DNA of 17,564 nucleotides. It comes from RUG14199 sp045535205. Lineage in GTDB: Bacteria > Bacillota > Clostridia > Oscillospirales > CAG-272. Below the pieces are notes generated by a model. The model ran no database searches, was not told where the DNA came from, and saw only the letters and a program-made list of their open reading frames with translations. The stretch is from contig JAZSLF010000132.1 of the NCBI GenBank assembly GCA_045535205.1, forward strand, positions 1 through 17,564. The letters run 5' to 3'. This document shows, piece after piece, positions 1 through 6,507 of the stretch; the stretch's first letter is position 1; each line of letters begins with the position of its first letter. The position numbers and the translations under genes were made by a program.

Positions 1-31
1 AGCTTTAAAACTAATGATAGAATGAAAAGGT

Positions 32-56
32 CAATCAGGGGACGGTTCCCTGATTG
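32..56. repeat. Stem-loop, 9-bp arms
   Basis: CAATCAGGG (32-40) pairs perfectly with CCCTGATTG (48-56) around a 7-base loop. There is no T-run on either side, so it is not a standard terminator. It is the first of three hairpins packed into the first 140 bases, downstream of the minus-strand gene fragment that ends at 159. Confidence 0.6.
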
Positions 57-70
57 GCTTATAAACACTT

Positions 71-100
71 AACCCCCAAGTGCCAAGGCACTTGGGGGTT
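71..100. repeat. Perfect 14-bp palindromic hairpin
   Basis: AACCCCCAAGTGCC (71-84) and GGCACTTGGGGGTT (87-100) are exact complements with an AA loop. The outer part (AACCCC.AAGT, ACTTGGGG) resembles the hairpin repeats at 15819-15929, so it may belong to the same dispersed family. No U-tract follows on either strand. Confidence 0.65.
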
Positions 101-117
101 CGTTCAAAAGTTTTTGC

Positions 118-139
118 CACGCTTTTTTCAAAAAGCGTG
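118..139. repeat. Stem-loop, 10-bp arms
   Basis: CACGCTTTTT (118-127) pairs with AAAAAGCGTG (130-139), loop TC. It lies 20 bases downstream of the minus-strand gene fragment and could have been part of its transcript end, but no U-tract follows the stem. Confidence 0.5.
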
Positions 140-158
140 AAGTCCTATCGTTTAGTAT

Positions 159-281
159 CTAATTATTTGCTCGCTTCTTCGAAGCAGGTGCAACAGCAAC
201 AGTCATTTTAGCCTGTGGGTTGTTACCTGCGCCGATGAGACCCATCATTTCAATGTTAAAGAAAGGACTGTCAGCATCCAA
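159..281 (-). pseudogene. C-terminal remnant, resembles GGGtGRT family
   Basis: Reading the minus strand from about 281 to the TAG at 161-159 gives an open, codon-like tail of about 40 residues containing IEMMGLIGAGNNPQ and MTVAVAPA. From memory this resembles the end of GGGtGRT-family proteins (a VEMMG..GxGNNP..ATVAVAVA pattern). There is no start codon with a ribosome binding site in this frame, and sequence upstream of about 280 is occupied, in another frame, by the end of the abiF-like gene. It therefore looks like a gene cut off by arrival of the AT-rich islet. The family call is from memory and uncertain; that it is a beheaded C-terminus is better supported. Confidence 0.5.
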
Positions 282-1203
282 AAGAATATATTTTTTTAAA
301 ATTAGTTTTTTCATTTACAGAAGAACTTAGGATCTTTTTATATTCTTTCGGAAATCCCATTTCAGAAGGGCCTATAAATTCATCATATTTTTCTAAGACA
401 GCATATAAATCAATAAGAAACAAGTCTCTCATAGATGATTCCGGCAATCTTTTTGATAAAACATAAATATATGCAAACAATGTGTCATTCTTTAATTCAG
501 GATGCTTTCTCAGAAAAGACGAAGAAAACTTAGCTGGAGGATTAAATGTTGTATTATATAATCGAGCTGCATGTGCACATTTATTTCGCAGAACTGACAA
601 ACAATGAAGATGATTTTCAAGCGTTTCTTCACCTATTCCCATTTTGTTTGCAATCATTCTTTTATCCGATACATACATAGAATTATATAATTTAGAAACA
701 TTAGAAAAAGACATTAGTTCAACTATTACCCATAGGGGCATTTTACTATTATATTTTAATTTATGATGCTGAACGATTAAACTGTCTTTATAATAATTCT
801 CTTCTTTTTTAAAGCTGTTCATTACATCATTATAACCACGTTTGTTGTAAAAATACTTTTCATCGTAATGCTGATCATGTGGTGGAATAGTACACTTTTT
901 CATTGAAAATTCATATGCGATTTGCGTCTTATAATATACTTCTATTATTTCTATGTATTTTCTTAAAATATGACGTAAATCCTCATCAAATTTATAAATT
1001 TGGTAAATTCTGTTAAAAGTAACACTTTTTATATAATCACTATTATCAGCTTGCTTTCGATACTGTAATGCATATCCGGTAAACCTATAATAATTGATCT
1101 GAGAAAGAATCTTTTTTGCTTCACATTCGTTTTCGATTGTCATTCCATGAAATTTTAATCTATCTAATTGCTGATCAAAGGACAGTGGGGCTTTTAATTC
1201 CAT
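271..1203 (-). CDS. AbiF/Abi_2 family abortive-infection protein (HEPN)
   Basis: A 310-residue protein of the Abi_2 family (AbiD/AbiF), phage-defence or toxin-antitoxin proteins that act as HEPN-fold RNases. Visible features: an N-terminal family region (LSFDQQLDRLKFHG, then INYYRFTGYALQYR at about 36-49) and, at residues 206-211, RNKCAH, which fits the HEPN RxxxxH catalytic motif with the N that often follows R. The start at 1203 is chosen because AAGGAG lies 7 bases upstream; the frame stays open to 1326, but that extension would translate through a hairpin RNA and a promoter. Codon use is much more AT-rich than the housekeeping genes to the right, which fits transfer. The last two codons and stop coincide with the edge of the upstream gene remnant, so the C-terminus may have been altered at the junction. 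Members of this family are reported with an upstream structured RNA, and one is seen here. The family call is firm; the activity is inferred. Confidence 0.88.
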   Translation of the reverse strand: MELKAPLSFDQQLDRLKFHGMTIENECEAKKILSQINYYRFTGYALQYRKQADNSDYIKSVTFNRIYQIYKFDEDLRHILRKYIEIIEVYYKTQIAYEFSMKKCTIPPHDQHYDEKYFYNKRGYNDVMNSFKKEENYYKDSLIVQHHKLKYNSKMPLWVIVELMSFSNVSKLYNSMYVSDKRMIANKMGIGEETLENHLHCLSVLRNKCAHAARLYNTTFNPPAKFSSSFLRKHPELKNDTLFAYIYVLSKRLPESSMRDLFLIDLYAVLEKYDEFIGPSEMGFPKEYKKILSSSVNEKTNFKKIYSFGC

Positions 1204-1223
1204 AAAATATCTCCTTAAAGTAG

Positions 1224-1248
1224 AAAAGCCGAGCACAAGACTCGGCTT
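1224..1248 (-). terminator. Intrinsic terminator/attenuator before abiF
   Basis: On the minus strand AAGCCGAG (1248-1241), a 7-base loop and CTCGGCTT (1233-1226) form a perfect stem running into TTTTCTACTTT. It sits 20 bases before the start codon, so the promoter would mainly make the short RNA, with read-through making abiF mRNA. The U-tract is short, which fits partial termination. Confidence 0.6.
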
Positions 1249-1284
1249 GGTCCCCAATGTTATAAAACTTCGGGCAACTCTGTT
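1224..1284 (-). ncRNA. Candidate abiF-type structured RNA
   Basis: Between a near-consensus promoter and the abiF ribosome binding site lies a predicted transcript of about 61 nt (start near 1284). It can form a first hairpin (CCC 1274-1272 with GGG 1255-1253, AA 1270-1269 with UU 1257-1256, GUU 1268-1266 with AAC 1261-1259, loop UUAU) and then a perfect 8-bp hairpin (1248-1241 with 1233-1226) ending in CUUUUCUACUUU. A conserved noncoding RNA upstream of abiF genes is known, and its role as the antitoxin or guide-like partner has been proposed. That this is such an RNA is inferred from position, promoter, structure and terminator; no covariance search was run. Confidence 0.6.
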
Positions 1285-1290
1285 ACTATT

Positions 1291-1319
1291 AGTATATGAT
1301 ATTTTTAGAAAAAAATCAA
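1291..1319 (-). promoter_or_regulatory. Sigma-A type promoter for the RNA-abiF unit
   Basis: On the minus strand TTGATT (1319-1314), a 17-bp spacer and TATACT (1296-1291). The expected start is near 1284, about 80 bases before the abiF start codon and just upstream of the two hairpins. Confidence 0.7.
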
Positions 1320-1412
1320 CCCCCATTTGAACATTTTTTCATTTTTGATAAATTAATCTTTTCTATAACTGTGCAATCAAAAGGCAATTAAGGAACAGAT
1401 ACATCATATTAT

Positions 1413-2177
1413 CTAACAAATATAATCCTGCTTATATGTTGCTCGCCCCGCCTGTTTTGTTTCTGCATGGCGAAATCCTGCTTCATAGTAAATTTTTGCT
1501 GCACTTTCGCCGTCCGGCCACAAATAGCAATTATCTATTTGATTTGCGTGGCAGTATTCAACAAAACTGTTTATGATTGCTCTGCCCACACCTTTATTTC
1601 TGTGCTCTTTTGAAACAAGCAAATAGTCAACTCTACATACTCCATCAGTCAAATGGCAATGTGTCATTCCCACGGGTTTTTCCTTATAATACGCAACAAA
1701 AAACAAGGTGTTTTCATTCATCAATGCTCTTTTTGCAACGTCAATTTCCCATGGTTCGCCTGCCTTTTCAAATATCTCAACCCCATATTCATCTTTCCAC
1801 GCAGTTTCTTTTCGAACAACAATTTTGGGATTTGGAATAATTTTATTTTTCTCCGCCAGAACCATATATTTTTGTTCCTCAGTCCAATATTCAAAGCCAA
1901 ATTTCTCAAGGTCAGTTTTGATCTCATCGAAAAATCCTTCCTCACGGATGGATTGGTATATGTTGGGTCGAATACCTTTTGACTTATAAAAGCCAATGAT
2001 GTCATTAAGAACAAATTCTATGTTATGAATTTTTTCTTTGTAAATAATTGCATGATTGGAGTCGAACGAATCTTTGTTCTCCTCGTTGTAAAACAGCAAT
2101 CCGTAATATCGTGTCTCGTATGATGTTATTTCTCTTGGAAATAAATCCTCTTCTGTATACATTTTTTCAAGATTCAT
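1413..2177 (-). CDS. GNAT family N-acetyltransferase
   Basis: A 254-residue protein whose C-terminal half has GNAT features: a beta strand followed by VSKEHRNKGVGRAI (motif A, acetyl-CoA pyrophosphate loop R/QxxGxG) and a motif-B-like YYEAGFRHAET near the end. The N-terminal half (about 120 residues) is a divergent region, possibly a degenerate second GNAT repeat. The start at 2177 is preferred over the ATG at 2210 because GCAGGTG lies 5 bases upstream and the likely transcription start (about 2204) falls after 2210. It lies upstream of the AbiF unit on the same strand but has its own promoter, and the RNA/abiF promoter sits in the 210-base gap. The substrate cannot be told from the sequence. 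It could be cargo of the same islet or a host gene. Confidence 0.85.
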   Translation of the reverse strand: MNLEKMYTEEDLFPREITSYETRYYGLLFYNEENKDSFDSNHAIIYKEKIHNIEFVLNDIIGFYKSKGIRPNIYQSIREEGFFDEIKTDLEKFGFEYWTEEQKYMVLAEKNKIIPNPKIVVRKETAWKDEYGVEIFEKAGEPWEIDVAKRALMNENTLFFVAYYKEKPVGMTHCHLTDGVCRVDYLLVSKEHRNKGVGRAIINSFVEYCHANQIDNCYLWPDGESAAKIYYEAGFRHAETKQAGRATYKQDYIC

Positions 2178-2210
2178 TTTTTCACCTGCAATTACAAGTA
2201 TGTCATACAC

Positions 2211-2239
2211 ATTATATCATACAAGAAAAAAACAATCAA
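2211..2239 (-). promoter_or_regulatory. Sigma-A promoter with extended -10 for the GNAT gene
   Basis: TTGATT (2239-2234), 17-bp spacer, TGA-TATAAT (-10 at 2216-2211) on the minus strand. The start is expected near 2204, 27 bases before the chosen start codon. Confidence 0.8.
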
Positions 2240-2444
2240 GCTTGTTATTTGAATGCTGTTTTTTCCATTGTTTTTTGAAAATTGTTTAACATTTAGGTGT
2301 AGGTTTGTTCCAATATACTCTTACCACATAAACCAAAAAAGGTTTTCTACAACCATGCCGTTTTTTTGAACAAAACGAGGACGGCTTTCTTTTTTGTACC
2401 CTGATTTCCGCTTTTTTCAATTAATCAAACAATCTTCGTCAAAA
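2240..2444. other. Noncoding stretch with an orphan hairpin
   Basis: No credible gene. GCCGT (2357-2361) and ACGGC (2381-2385) can close a hairpin followed on the plus strand by TTTCTTTTTT (2386-2395); inside it CGTTTT (2359-2364) and AAAACG (2372-2377) offer a competing stem. This looks like a plus-strand terminator, but no plus-strand gene or good promoter was found upstream of it. Confidence 0.4.
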
Positions 2445-2473
2445 AAGTGAGGCTCACCGTTTCCGATGAGCCT
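2444..2473 (-). terminator. Intrinsic terminator after the DUF2953-GerW genes
   Basis: On the minus strand AGGCTCA (2473-2467) pairs with TGAGCCT (2456-2450), with a possible inner CG pair, followed by CACTTTTTT. It lies 100 bases past the gerW stop. On the plus strand the stem is also followed by a pyrimidine-rich CTTCTTTTCTTTTT, so it may work both ways. Confidence 0.65.
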
Positions 2474-2572
2474 TCTTTTCTTTTTGGAGCACTTTTTTTA
2501 CAGCCCCATTTAATATTTCGGCGTTTTATTTGTCGGGGAGCTCGTTGTTTTTTACAGCCTTAATGGTGGATG

Positions 2573-2998
2573 TTATTTCTTTTTCTTATCGTTTTTTACG
2601 CTTTTTGCCTGGTCGATAACGGAGCTGATTATCTCCGTTGCCACGTCGGGAACAGCCTTTTTGGGAGGCTTATCGGGTGTGATGTTCATAAGGTGGGCAC
2701 CCTCCGAGTCTATGACGAGAAAGGAAAGGGGAGTGACCGTAAGACTTCCGCCGACACCTGTGGGGTTCTGTCTTTTTTTGCGTGTTTCGTCAGTTATGTT
2801 GGCACCGCCGCCCGCAAAGCCTGCGGAGACCTTGGAAACGGGAATTATGGTCATTCCGTTTATTTCGATCTTTTCGCCGAGTACAGGCTGGCTTTCAATG
2901 GCTTCCTTCAGCTTCTCAAAGGTGAAGGACATGGTGTTTATAAGGTTGCTTGAGGGAGCCTTTTGCTGCCCCTTCTTTTCCTGCATATCTTTTTCCAT
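2573..2998 (-). CDS. ytfJ: GerW family sporulation protein (YtfJ)
   Basis: A 141-residue soluble protein of the Spore_YtfJ/GerW family, which is associated with the forespore and needed for normal germination in Bacillus. Family features seen: INTMSFTFEKLKEAI, then GEKIEINGMTIIPVSKVSAGFAGGG, a glycine-rich GVGGSLTVTPLSFLVID, and a lysine-rich C-terminus. It starts with ATG directly after the TAA of the upstream DUF2953 gene (TAAATG), with AGGAGG inside the end of that gene 11 bases before the start, so the two are translationally coupled. DUF2953 next to YtfJ is the usual ytfI-ytfJ arrangement and supports both calls. It indicates an endospore-forming lineage. Confidence 0.93.
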   Translation of the reverse strand: MEKDMQEKKGQQKAPSSNLINTMSFTFEKLKEAIESQPVLGEKIEINGMTIIPVSKVSAGFAGGGANITDETRKKRQNPTGVGGSLTVTPLSFLVIDSEGAHLMNITPDKPPKKAVPDVATEIISSVIDQAKSVKNDKKKK

Positions 2999-3655
2999 TT
3001 AATTCAGACCCTCCTGTCGAATGGCGTTTTTTGTTTCTTCAATGATAAGTCTTATAAGTACCTCTGCAAGCCGGAAGACGTTCGTTCCGAGAACAGCCTC
3101 CACCACCGCCTTCGGTTCTTCCTTCCCGAAGGAGCATCTGACGTTTACCTGCATGGCACGTTTTGAAAACCTGATGATGCTTTCAATAAATCCTATAAGC
3201 GGGTAGACAACGGCACATATAAGTCCGTAGTCCATAGCTTCCTCAGCCGGATCATCTTCCGATAAGACCGCATCTACTCTCAGCTTTTTCATAACGCATT
3301 TGGGAAGAAAGCGAAGCACCTCTCGAAGCAGAGAGATAATGATGCGAAGCTCCTCTCCCAACGTTTCCGAAAGACCCCCGTGTGACAGAGTTTCCTTCAG
3401 CTTTTCCACATCGGTCAGCTTTGATGCACCTGTTGCTTTAAGCAGAGAGTCTGAAATTTCCTTGACAAGACCCTTTTCCTTCTTTTCTTTGCCGGGATAC
3501 TCCGAAATTAACGGGTAGCCGAGCACCTTGAGATAAAGGGACAGCTCATAGTTTTCATCGAAAAGAATAAGTATTCTGGCGGGAAGCAGGAGTATGATGA
3601 TTATAAGCAAGGCAATTACGGCAAGTATTATGCCCAGGATCTTTAAAACAAGCAT
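2999..3655 (-). CDS. DUF2953 domain protein (YtfI-like)
   Basis: A 218-residue protein with one N-terminal membrane segment (hydrophobic run at about residues 2-25, ending PARILILF), then a cytoplasmic or lumenal part with the DUF2953 end region (FIESIIRFSKRAMQVNVRCSFG). DUF2953 proteins usually precede gerW/ytfJ; their role is unknown but assumed to be in sporulation. The start at 3655 is preferred over the ATG at 3682 because GGGGGG lies just upstream, while 3682 has no ribosome binding site. It is cotranscribed with gerW from the promoter at 3784-3756. Confidence 0.85.
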   Translation of the reverse strand: MLVLKILGIILAVIALLIIIILLLPARILILFDENYELSLYLKVLGYPLISEYPGKEKKEKGLVKEISDSLLKATGASKLTDVEKLKETLSHGGLSETLGEELRIIISLLREVLRFLPKCVMKKLRVDAVLSEDDPAEEAMDYGLICAVVYPLIGFIESIIRFSKRAMQVNVRCSFGKEEPKAVVEAVLGTNVFRLAEVLIRLIIEETKNAIRQEGLN

Positions 3656-3755
3656 ACAGCACCCCCCTTTTCCGATATTCATAATATTGTTTTCTTTATA
3701 AGACTCTTTTATTCAGAAGGTACAAGCTTATTTAAAGCTTTTGCCCTCCGATTTT

Positions 3756-3784
3756 ATTATAACAGCATATTTCCCAAAAGTCAA
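3756..3784 (-). promoter_or_regulatory. Sigma-A promoter for DUF2953-gerW
   Basis: TTGACT (3784-3779), 17-bp spacer, TGT-TATAAT (-10 at 3761-3756) on the minus strand. The -35 box overlaps the stop codon of the upstream acetyltransferase gene. It resembles a vegetative promoter rather than a sporulation-sigma one. A leader of about 94 bases follows, with an AAGCTT-TAAAT-AAGCTT hairpin. Confidence 0.75.
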
Positions 3785-4317
3785 GAAAGTGAAAAATGCA
3801 CTTCGTAGGTATATTCAGTTCTTTCTTCGTCGGAGAGTCTGTTTTTTCTCTTTCCCTCGGTGTTTGTAAGGGAAAGACCGATCTTTTCCATTACACGCTT
3901 GCTTGCCTCGTTTTCGCTGTCGCACTGTGCTATAACGTGAAAAATACCGAGAGTGCTTTTGATATATTCCATTACGGCAAGGGCAGCTTCTGTAATGAGT
4001 CCCTGTCTCTGATGCTTTTTTCCCAGTATCCAGCCCAGCTCTGCCGTTTTTCCGCCGTTTAAAAAGTAAACTGTTATACCGCCCACATGGCTTTCACCGA
4101 AGAATACGGCAAATTCAAGAAAATCGGGCGTTTCCTTTTTCCATTCGGCTTCTGCTTTCAATATATATTCCTTCGTTTCCTTAAGGCTTTCTGTGGGAAG
4201 AAACACCATAAGCTTTGCGTTTTCTCTGTCGGAAAGATATTCGTGAGCTGCGGCAAGATGCTTTTCTTCAAGAGCTACAAGGGTAAGTCTTTCTGTTTTA
4301 ATTACTGCTTTTTTCAT
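3781..4317 (-). CDS. RimJ/RimL-type GNAT acetyltransferase
   Basis: A 178-residue GNAT protein of the RimJ/RimL group (acetyltransferase type 3). Seen: the N-terminal IKTERLTLVALEEKHL pattern, GWILGKKHQRQGLITEA with the acetyl-CoA loop (RQG), and a C-terminal CDSENEASKRVMEKIGL, typical of the NxxSxrvleKlGF motif B. These enzymes acetylate protein N-termini, amino acids, drugs or other amines; the substrate cannot be predicted. Its ATG lies inside the end of the SulP gene (20-base overlap) without a good ribosome binding site, so it probably depends on coupling to SulP translation. Confidence 0.9.
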   Translation of the reverse strand: MKKAVIKTERLTLVALEEKHLAAAHEYLSDRENAKLMVFLPTESLKETKEYILKAEAEWKKETPDFLEFAVFFGESHVGGITVYFLNGGKTAELGWILGKKHQRQGLITEAALAVMEYIKSTLGIFHVIAQCDSENEASKRVMEKIGLSLTNTEGKRKNRLSDEERTEYTYEVHFSLS

Positions 4318-5599
4318 TGTTTTTTGCTTTTACAATTATTTTTTCAACAATAACGTACAGTATTTTGAGTCCGACGCCTACGGCAATTGCAACCACAAGG
4401 TCGAAAATAACGGTGAGTGCGAAGGTCACAAAAAGAAGAACGGTGTCAAAAAGCTTTTTTTCCTTGACTATCTTCACAAAGCTTTTCCACTCGCTCATGT
4501 TGTATGCCACCATAAACAGTATTGCCGCAATTGTGGGCATGGGAATAAGAGAGGCCGCAGGCATGAGAAGCAAAAGCACAAGAAGGAGAACTACTGCGTG
4601 AACCATGGCGGCAACAGGTGTTCTGCCTCCGTTTTTAGCGTTTGCAGAGGTTCTTGCAATAGCTCCCGTTGCGGGTATTCCTCCGAAAAATACGGAGGCG
4701 ATGTTGCCGAGACCCTGTGCCACAAGCTCGCTGTTGGAATTGTGCTTTGAGCCTATCATATTGTCGGCAACAACACAGGATAAAAGGGATTCGATGGCGG
4801 CAAGAACTGCGATTGTCACCGCATCGGGAATAAGGGAAACTATTTTTTCTGCGTTTATTTCAATTTCAGCGTAATTAACCTTCGGAAGTCCCGCAGGAAT
4901 TGTATAGAGGTCGCCGATGGTATAAACGCCCTCCTTTAAGGAAGGAATTAAAGCGACTGCGGCGGCACTTACTATAACTGCAATAAGTGAGGGGGGAACT
5001 CTCTTTTCAAGTCTGGGGTAAATTATCAGAATTGCAAGAGAAACAATTCCCACAGCAAGAGACTGCCACGAAAAGCTTCCGAAAAATTCTATGTTGGCTT
5101 CAATTTTTTCAATCGTTTCAATGGGTCTTACACCCTCTGCGTAGGTTATGCCGAAAAAGTCCTTTATCTGTCCGAAAAGAATGGTAACGGCAATACCGCC
5201 AGTAAAGCCGACGGTGATGGGATGGGGCATATATTTAATGAGAGAGCCCAGCTTCAATACACCCATGAGGATAAGGAGAATACCCGCCATGACAGTCGCA
5301 ATAAAAAGACCGCCCATGCCCTGAGAAGCAACAACGCCTGCAACTATTGTTGCAAATGCGGCGGTAGGGCCTGCTATCTGAATACGGCTTCCGCCGAGAA
5401 GACCGACCACAAAGCCGGCGGCAATTGCAGTATATACACCGCAGGCAGGCTCAACTCCCGAAGCGAGAGCAAGTGCTATGGAAAGGGGCAGAGCGATGAT
5501 TGCAACGATGATACCGGCAATAACGTCTGATGCAAACTGCTTTTTTGTGTAATTCTTTATTACTGAAAAAAACTTAGGTTTAAGATAAAATTCACCCAT
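4298..5599 (-). CDS. SulP/SLC26 family anion transporter lacking STAS domain
   Basis: A 433-residue, highly hydrophobic membrane protein with SulP features: ALPLSIALALASGVEPACGVYTA near the N-terminus, SRIQIAGPTAAFATIVAG (the family's xxQIxGPTAAF motif) at about 70-87, and FFGGIPATGAIARTSANAKNG, the signature before the late helices. SulP proteins carry sulfate, bicarbonate or other anions across the cytoplasmic membrane. Most have a cytoplasmic C-terminal STAS domain; this one stops right after the membrane domain with a short lysine-rich tail. The neighbouring overlapping gene encodes an acetyltransferase, not a split STAS domain. The stop is normal and no frameshift is visible, so it appears to be a natural short form. 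AAAGG lies 6 bases before the start. Confidence 0.92.
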   Translation of the reverse strand: MGEFYLKPKFFSVIKNYTKKQFASDVIAGIIVAIIALPLSIALALASGVEPACGVYTAIAAGFVVGLLGGSRIQIAGPTAAFATIVAGVVASQGMGGLFIATVMAGILLILMGVLKLGSLIKYMPHPITVGFTGGIAVTILFGQIKDFFGITYAEGVRPIETIEKIEANIEFFGSFSWQSLAVGIVSLAILIIYPRLEKRVPPSLIAVIVSAAAVALIPSLKEGVYTIGDLYTIPAGLPKVNYAEIEINAEKIVSLIPDAVTIAVLAAIESLLSCVVADNMIGSKHNSNSELVAQGLGNIASVFFGGIPATGAIARTSANAKNGGRTPVAAMVHAVVLLLVLLLLMPAASLIPMPTIAAILFMVAYNMSEWKSFVKIVKEKKLFDTVLLFVTFALTVIFDLVVAIAVGVGLKILYVIVEKIIVKAKNNEKSSN

Positions 5600-5646
5600 A
5601 AAATGCCTTTTTACACCTTTTTATATTTAATAATACAGCATTACAC

Positions 5647-5675
5647 ATTATACTCCTTGAAATAAAGTTTTTCAA
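5647..5675 (-). promoter_or_regulatory. Sigma-A promoter for the SulP-GNAT operon
   Basis: TTGAAA (5675-5670), 17-bp spacer, TATAAT (5652-5647) on the minus strand; the start is expected near 5640, about 40 bases before the gene. Confidence 0.8.
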
Positions 5676-5754
5676 CGCAAGAAAAGAACAAAAATACAGA
5701 GTTTTTTGAGCCGTTTTTCGTTTTTTTGAATGATTAAACATACCATATAAGCAT

Positions 5755-5804
5755 AACTGCGGTACGAAGACTTACAAAATTTTGCAAGTCTTTGTACCGC
5801 AGTT
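5755..5804. repeat. 50-bp near-perfect palindrome
   Basis: The 25-base arms are complementary from the centre (CAAAA/TTTTG at 5775-5784) to AACTGC/GCAGTT at the ends; the only flaws are one G-T position (5766/5793) and one mismatch (5774/5785). The outer GCAT (5751-5754) and ATGC (5809-5812) can extend it after a short unpaired segment. It sits between the SulP promoter and the end of the ImmA-like gene, both minus strand. It lacks a directly attached T-run on the minus strand, so it is more than a simple terminator. Confidence 0.7.
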
Positions 5805-5856
5805 AATTATGCCTTATTTCTTTTTTTCTATAACCCTCTCAAAAGTCTTTGAAACA

Positions 5857-5871
5857 AGGGGTTTTTCCCCT
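5857..5871 (-). terminator. Short hairpin at the stop of the ImmA-like gene
   Basis: AGGGG and CCCCT (5857-5861 and 5867-5871) form a 5-bp stem with a 5-base loop overlapping the stop codon; the minus strand continues TGTTTC. A weak terminator at best; the 50-bp palindrome further on may be the real transcript end. Confidence 0.3.
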
Positions 5872-6388
5872 AATAATACAGCTCCAAATCAAAATTGTTT
5901 TTAAATGACGATGAACAGACGGGAATACCACGGCTTCGCATGGAAAAGATCTTAGGTGCGGCAAGGGGACGGAGTGCAGCCAGGTGGATAGCGATCTGTC
6001 CTTCCGTGAAGCCGAAGCTGTCATATTCTGTAATGAGGGAGTCGTCTATAAGGAAGTCGGCGGCGAATATATCGGCTTCCGTTTCGGCAGCAGAGACATT
6101 TTTGTTAAAAAGCATATCCCGGAAGCATTCTCCTGCCGTGAGCATATCACGGTGGAGAACAGCGTGTCCCAGCATATGAGCCATAGATATACGTCTCAGA
6201 GCCTTTTTAGAAGAATGAGGCGGTACAACGGTAAGCCTGCCGCTGTCAATACAAATAATTCCGCAAACACCTTCGGGAGCTGCTCCGTTGATATGAGCAC
6301 CTCTCATCTTAAAGATCTCCTCTGCTTCACGAGTACCGAAAACCTTTGCCGTAGCACAGGCACATCTGTAAATATAGTCGACAGTCAT
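5870..6388 (-). CDS. ImmA/IrrE-like protein with altered HExxH motif
   Basis: A 172-residue protein with the layout of ImmA/IrrE (COG2856) metallopeptidases, which cleave repressors of mobile elements or stress regulators. Seen: a strand ending GRLTVVPP, then RRISMAHMLGHAVLH (residues 65-79), where the family has HELGHxxLH, and ETEADIFAADFLI (102-114), matching the E-A-x-x-FA motif that supplies the third zinc ligand. The two zinc histidines (71, 75) and the later glutamate are present, but the catalytic glutamate at residue 72 is methionine (codon 6175-6173), so peptidase activity should be lost or greatly reduced. The protein is otherwise intact, with GGGGGA before the ATG, so it could be a pseudoenzyme or binding protein. 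No HTH partner or repressor gene lies next to it. Promoter: only a weak TGC-TACAAT upstream. Confidence 0.75.
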   Translation of the reverse strand: MTVDYIYRCACATAKVFGTREAEEIFKMRGAHINGAAPEGVCGIICIDSGRLTVVPPHSSKKALRRISMAHMLGHAVLHRDMLTAGECFRDMLFNKNVSAAETEADIFAADFLIDDSLITEYDSFGFTEGQIAIHLAALRPLAAPKIFSMRSRGIPVCSSSFKNNFDLELYY

Positions 6389-6507
6389 AAATCCCCCGAT
6401 TTTAAAAGCTTTTAAACAATTGTAGCACTATAAAACGGCGGAAAATGGGGGAAGCGGCTGTCAAAGCAAAACAAAATAGGAAAAGGGACGTCGGGAAATG
6501 GGGAAAA

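Noticed and set aside
1204..1326. N-terminal extension of the abiF frame by 41 residues
   Set aside because: It would run through a promoter, a predicted RNA and a perfect hairpin, and has no ribosome binding site; AAGGAG fits the ATG at 1203.
4298..4340. Frameshift that removed a STAS domain from the SulP gene
   Set aside because: The sequence after the stop is the normal start of an acetyltransferase in another frame, with no STAS-like residues in any frame.
5755..5812. Riboswitch or T-box
   Set aside because: It is one long hairpin in a gap downstream of a gene end, with no conserved aptamer or T-box motif.
5895..6415. Plus-strand open frames antisense to the ImmA-like gene
   Set aside because: They are shadows of the minus-strand gene, which has a good ribosome binding site and a family pattern.
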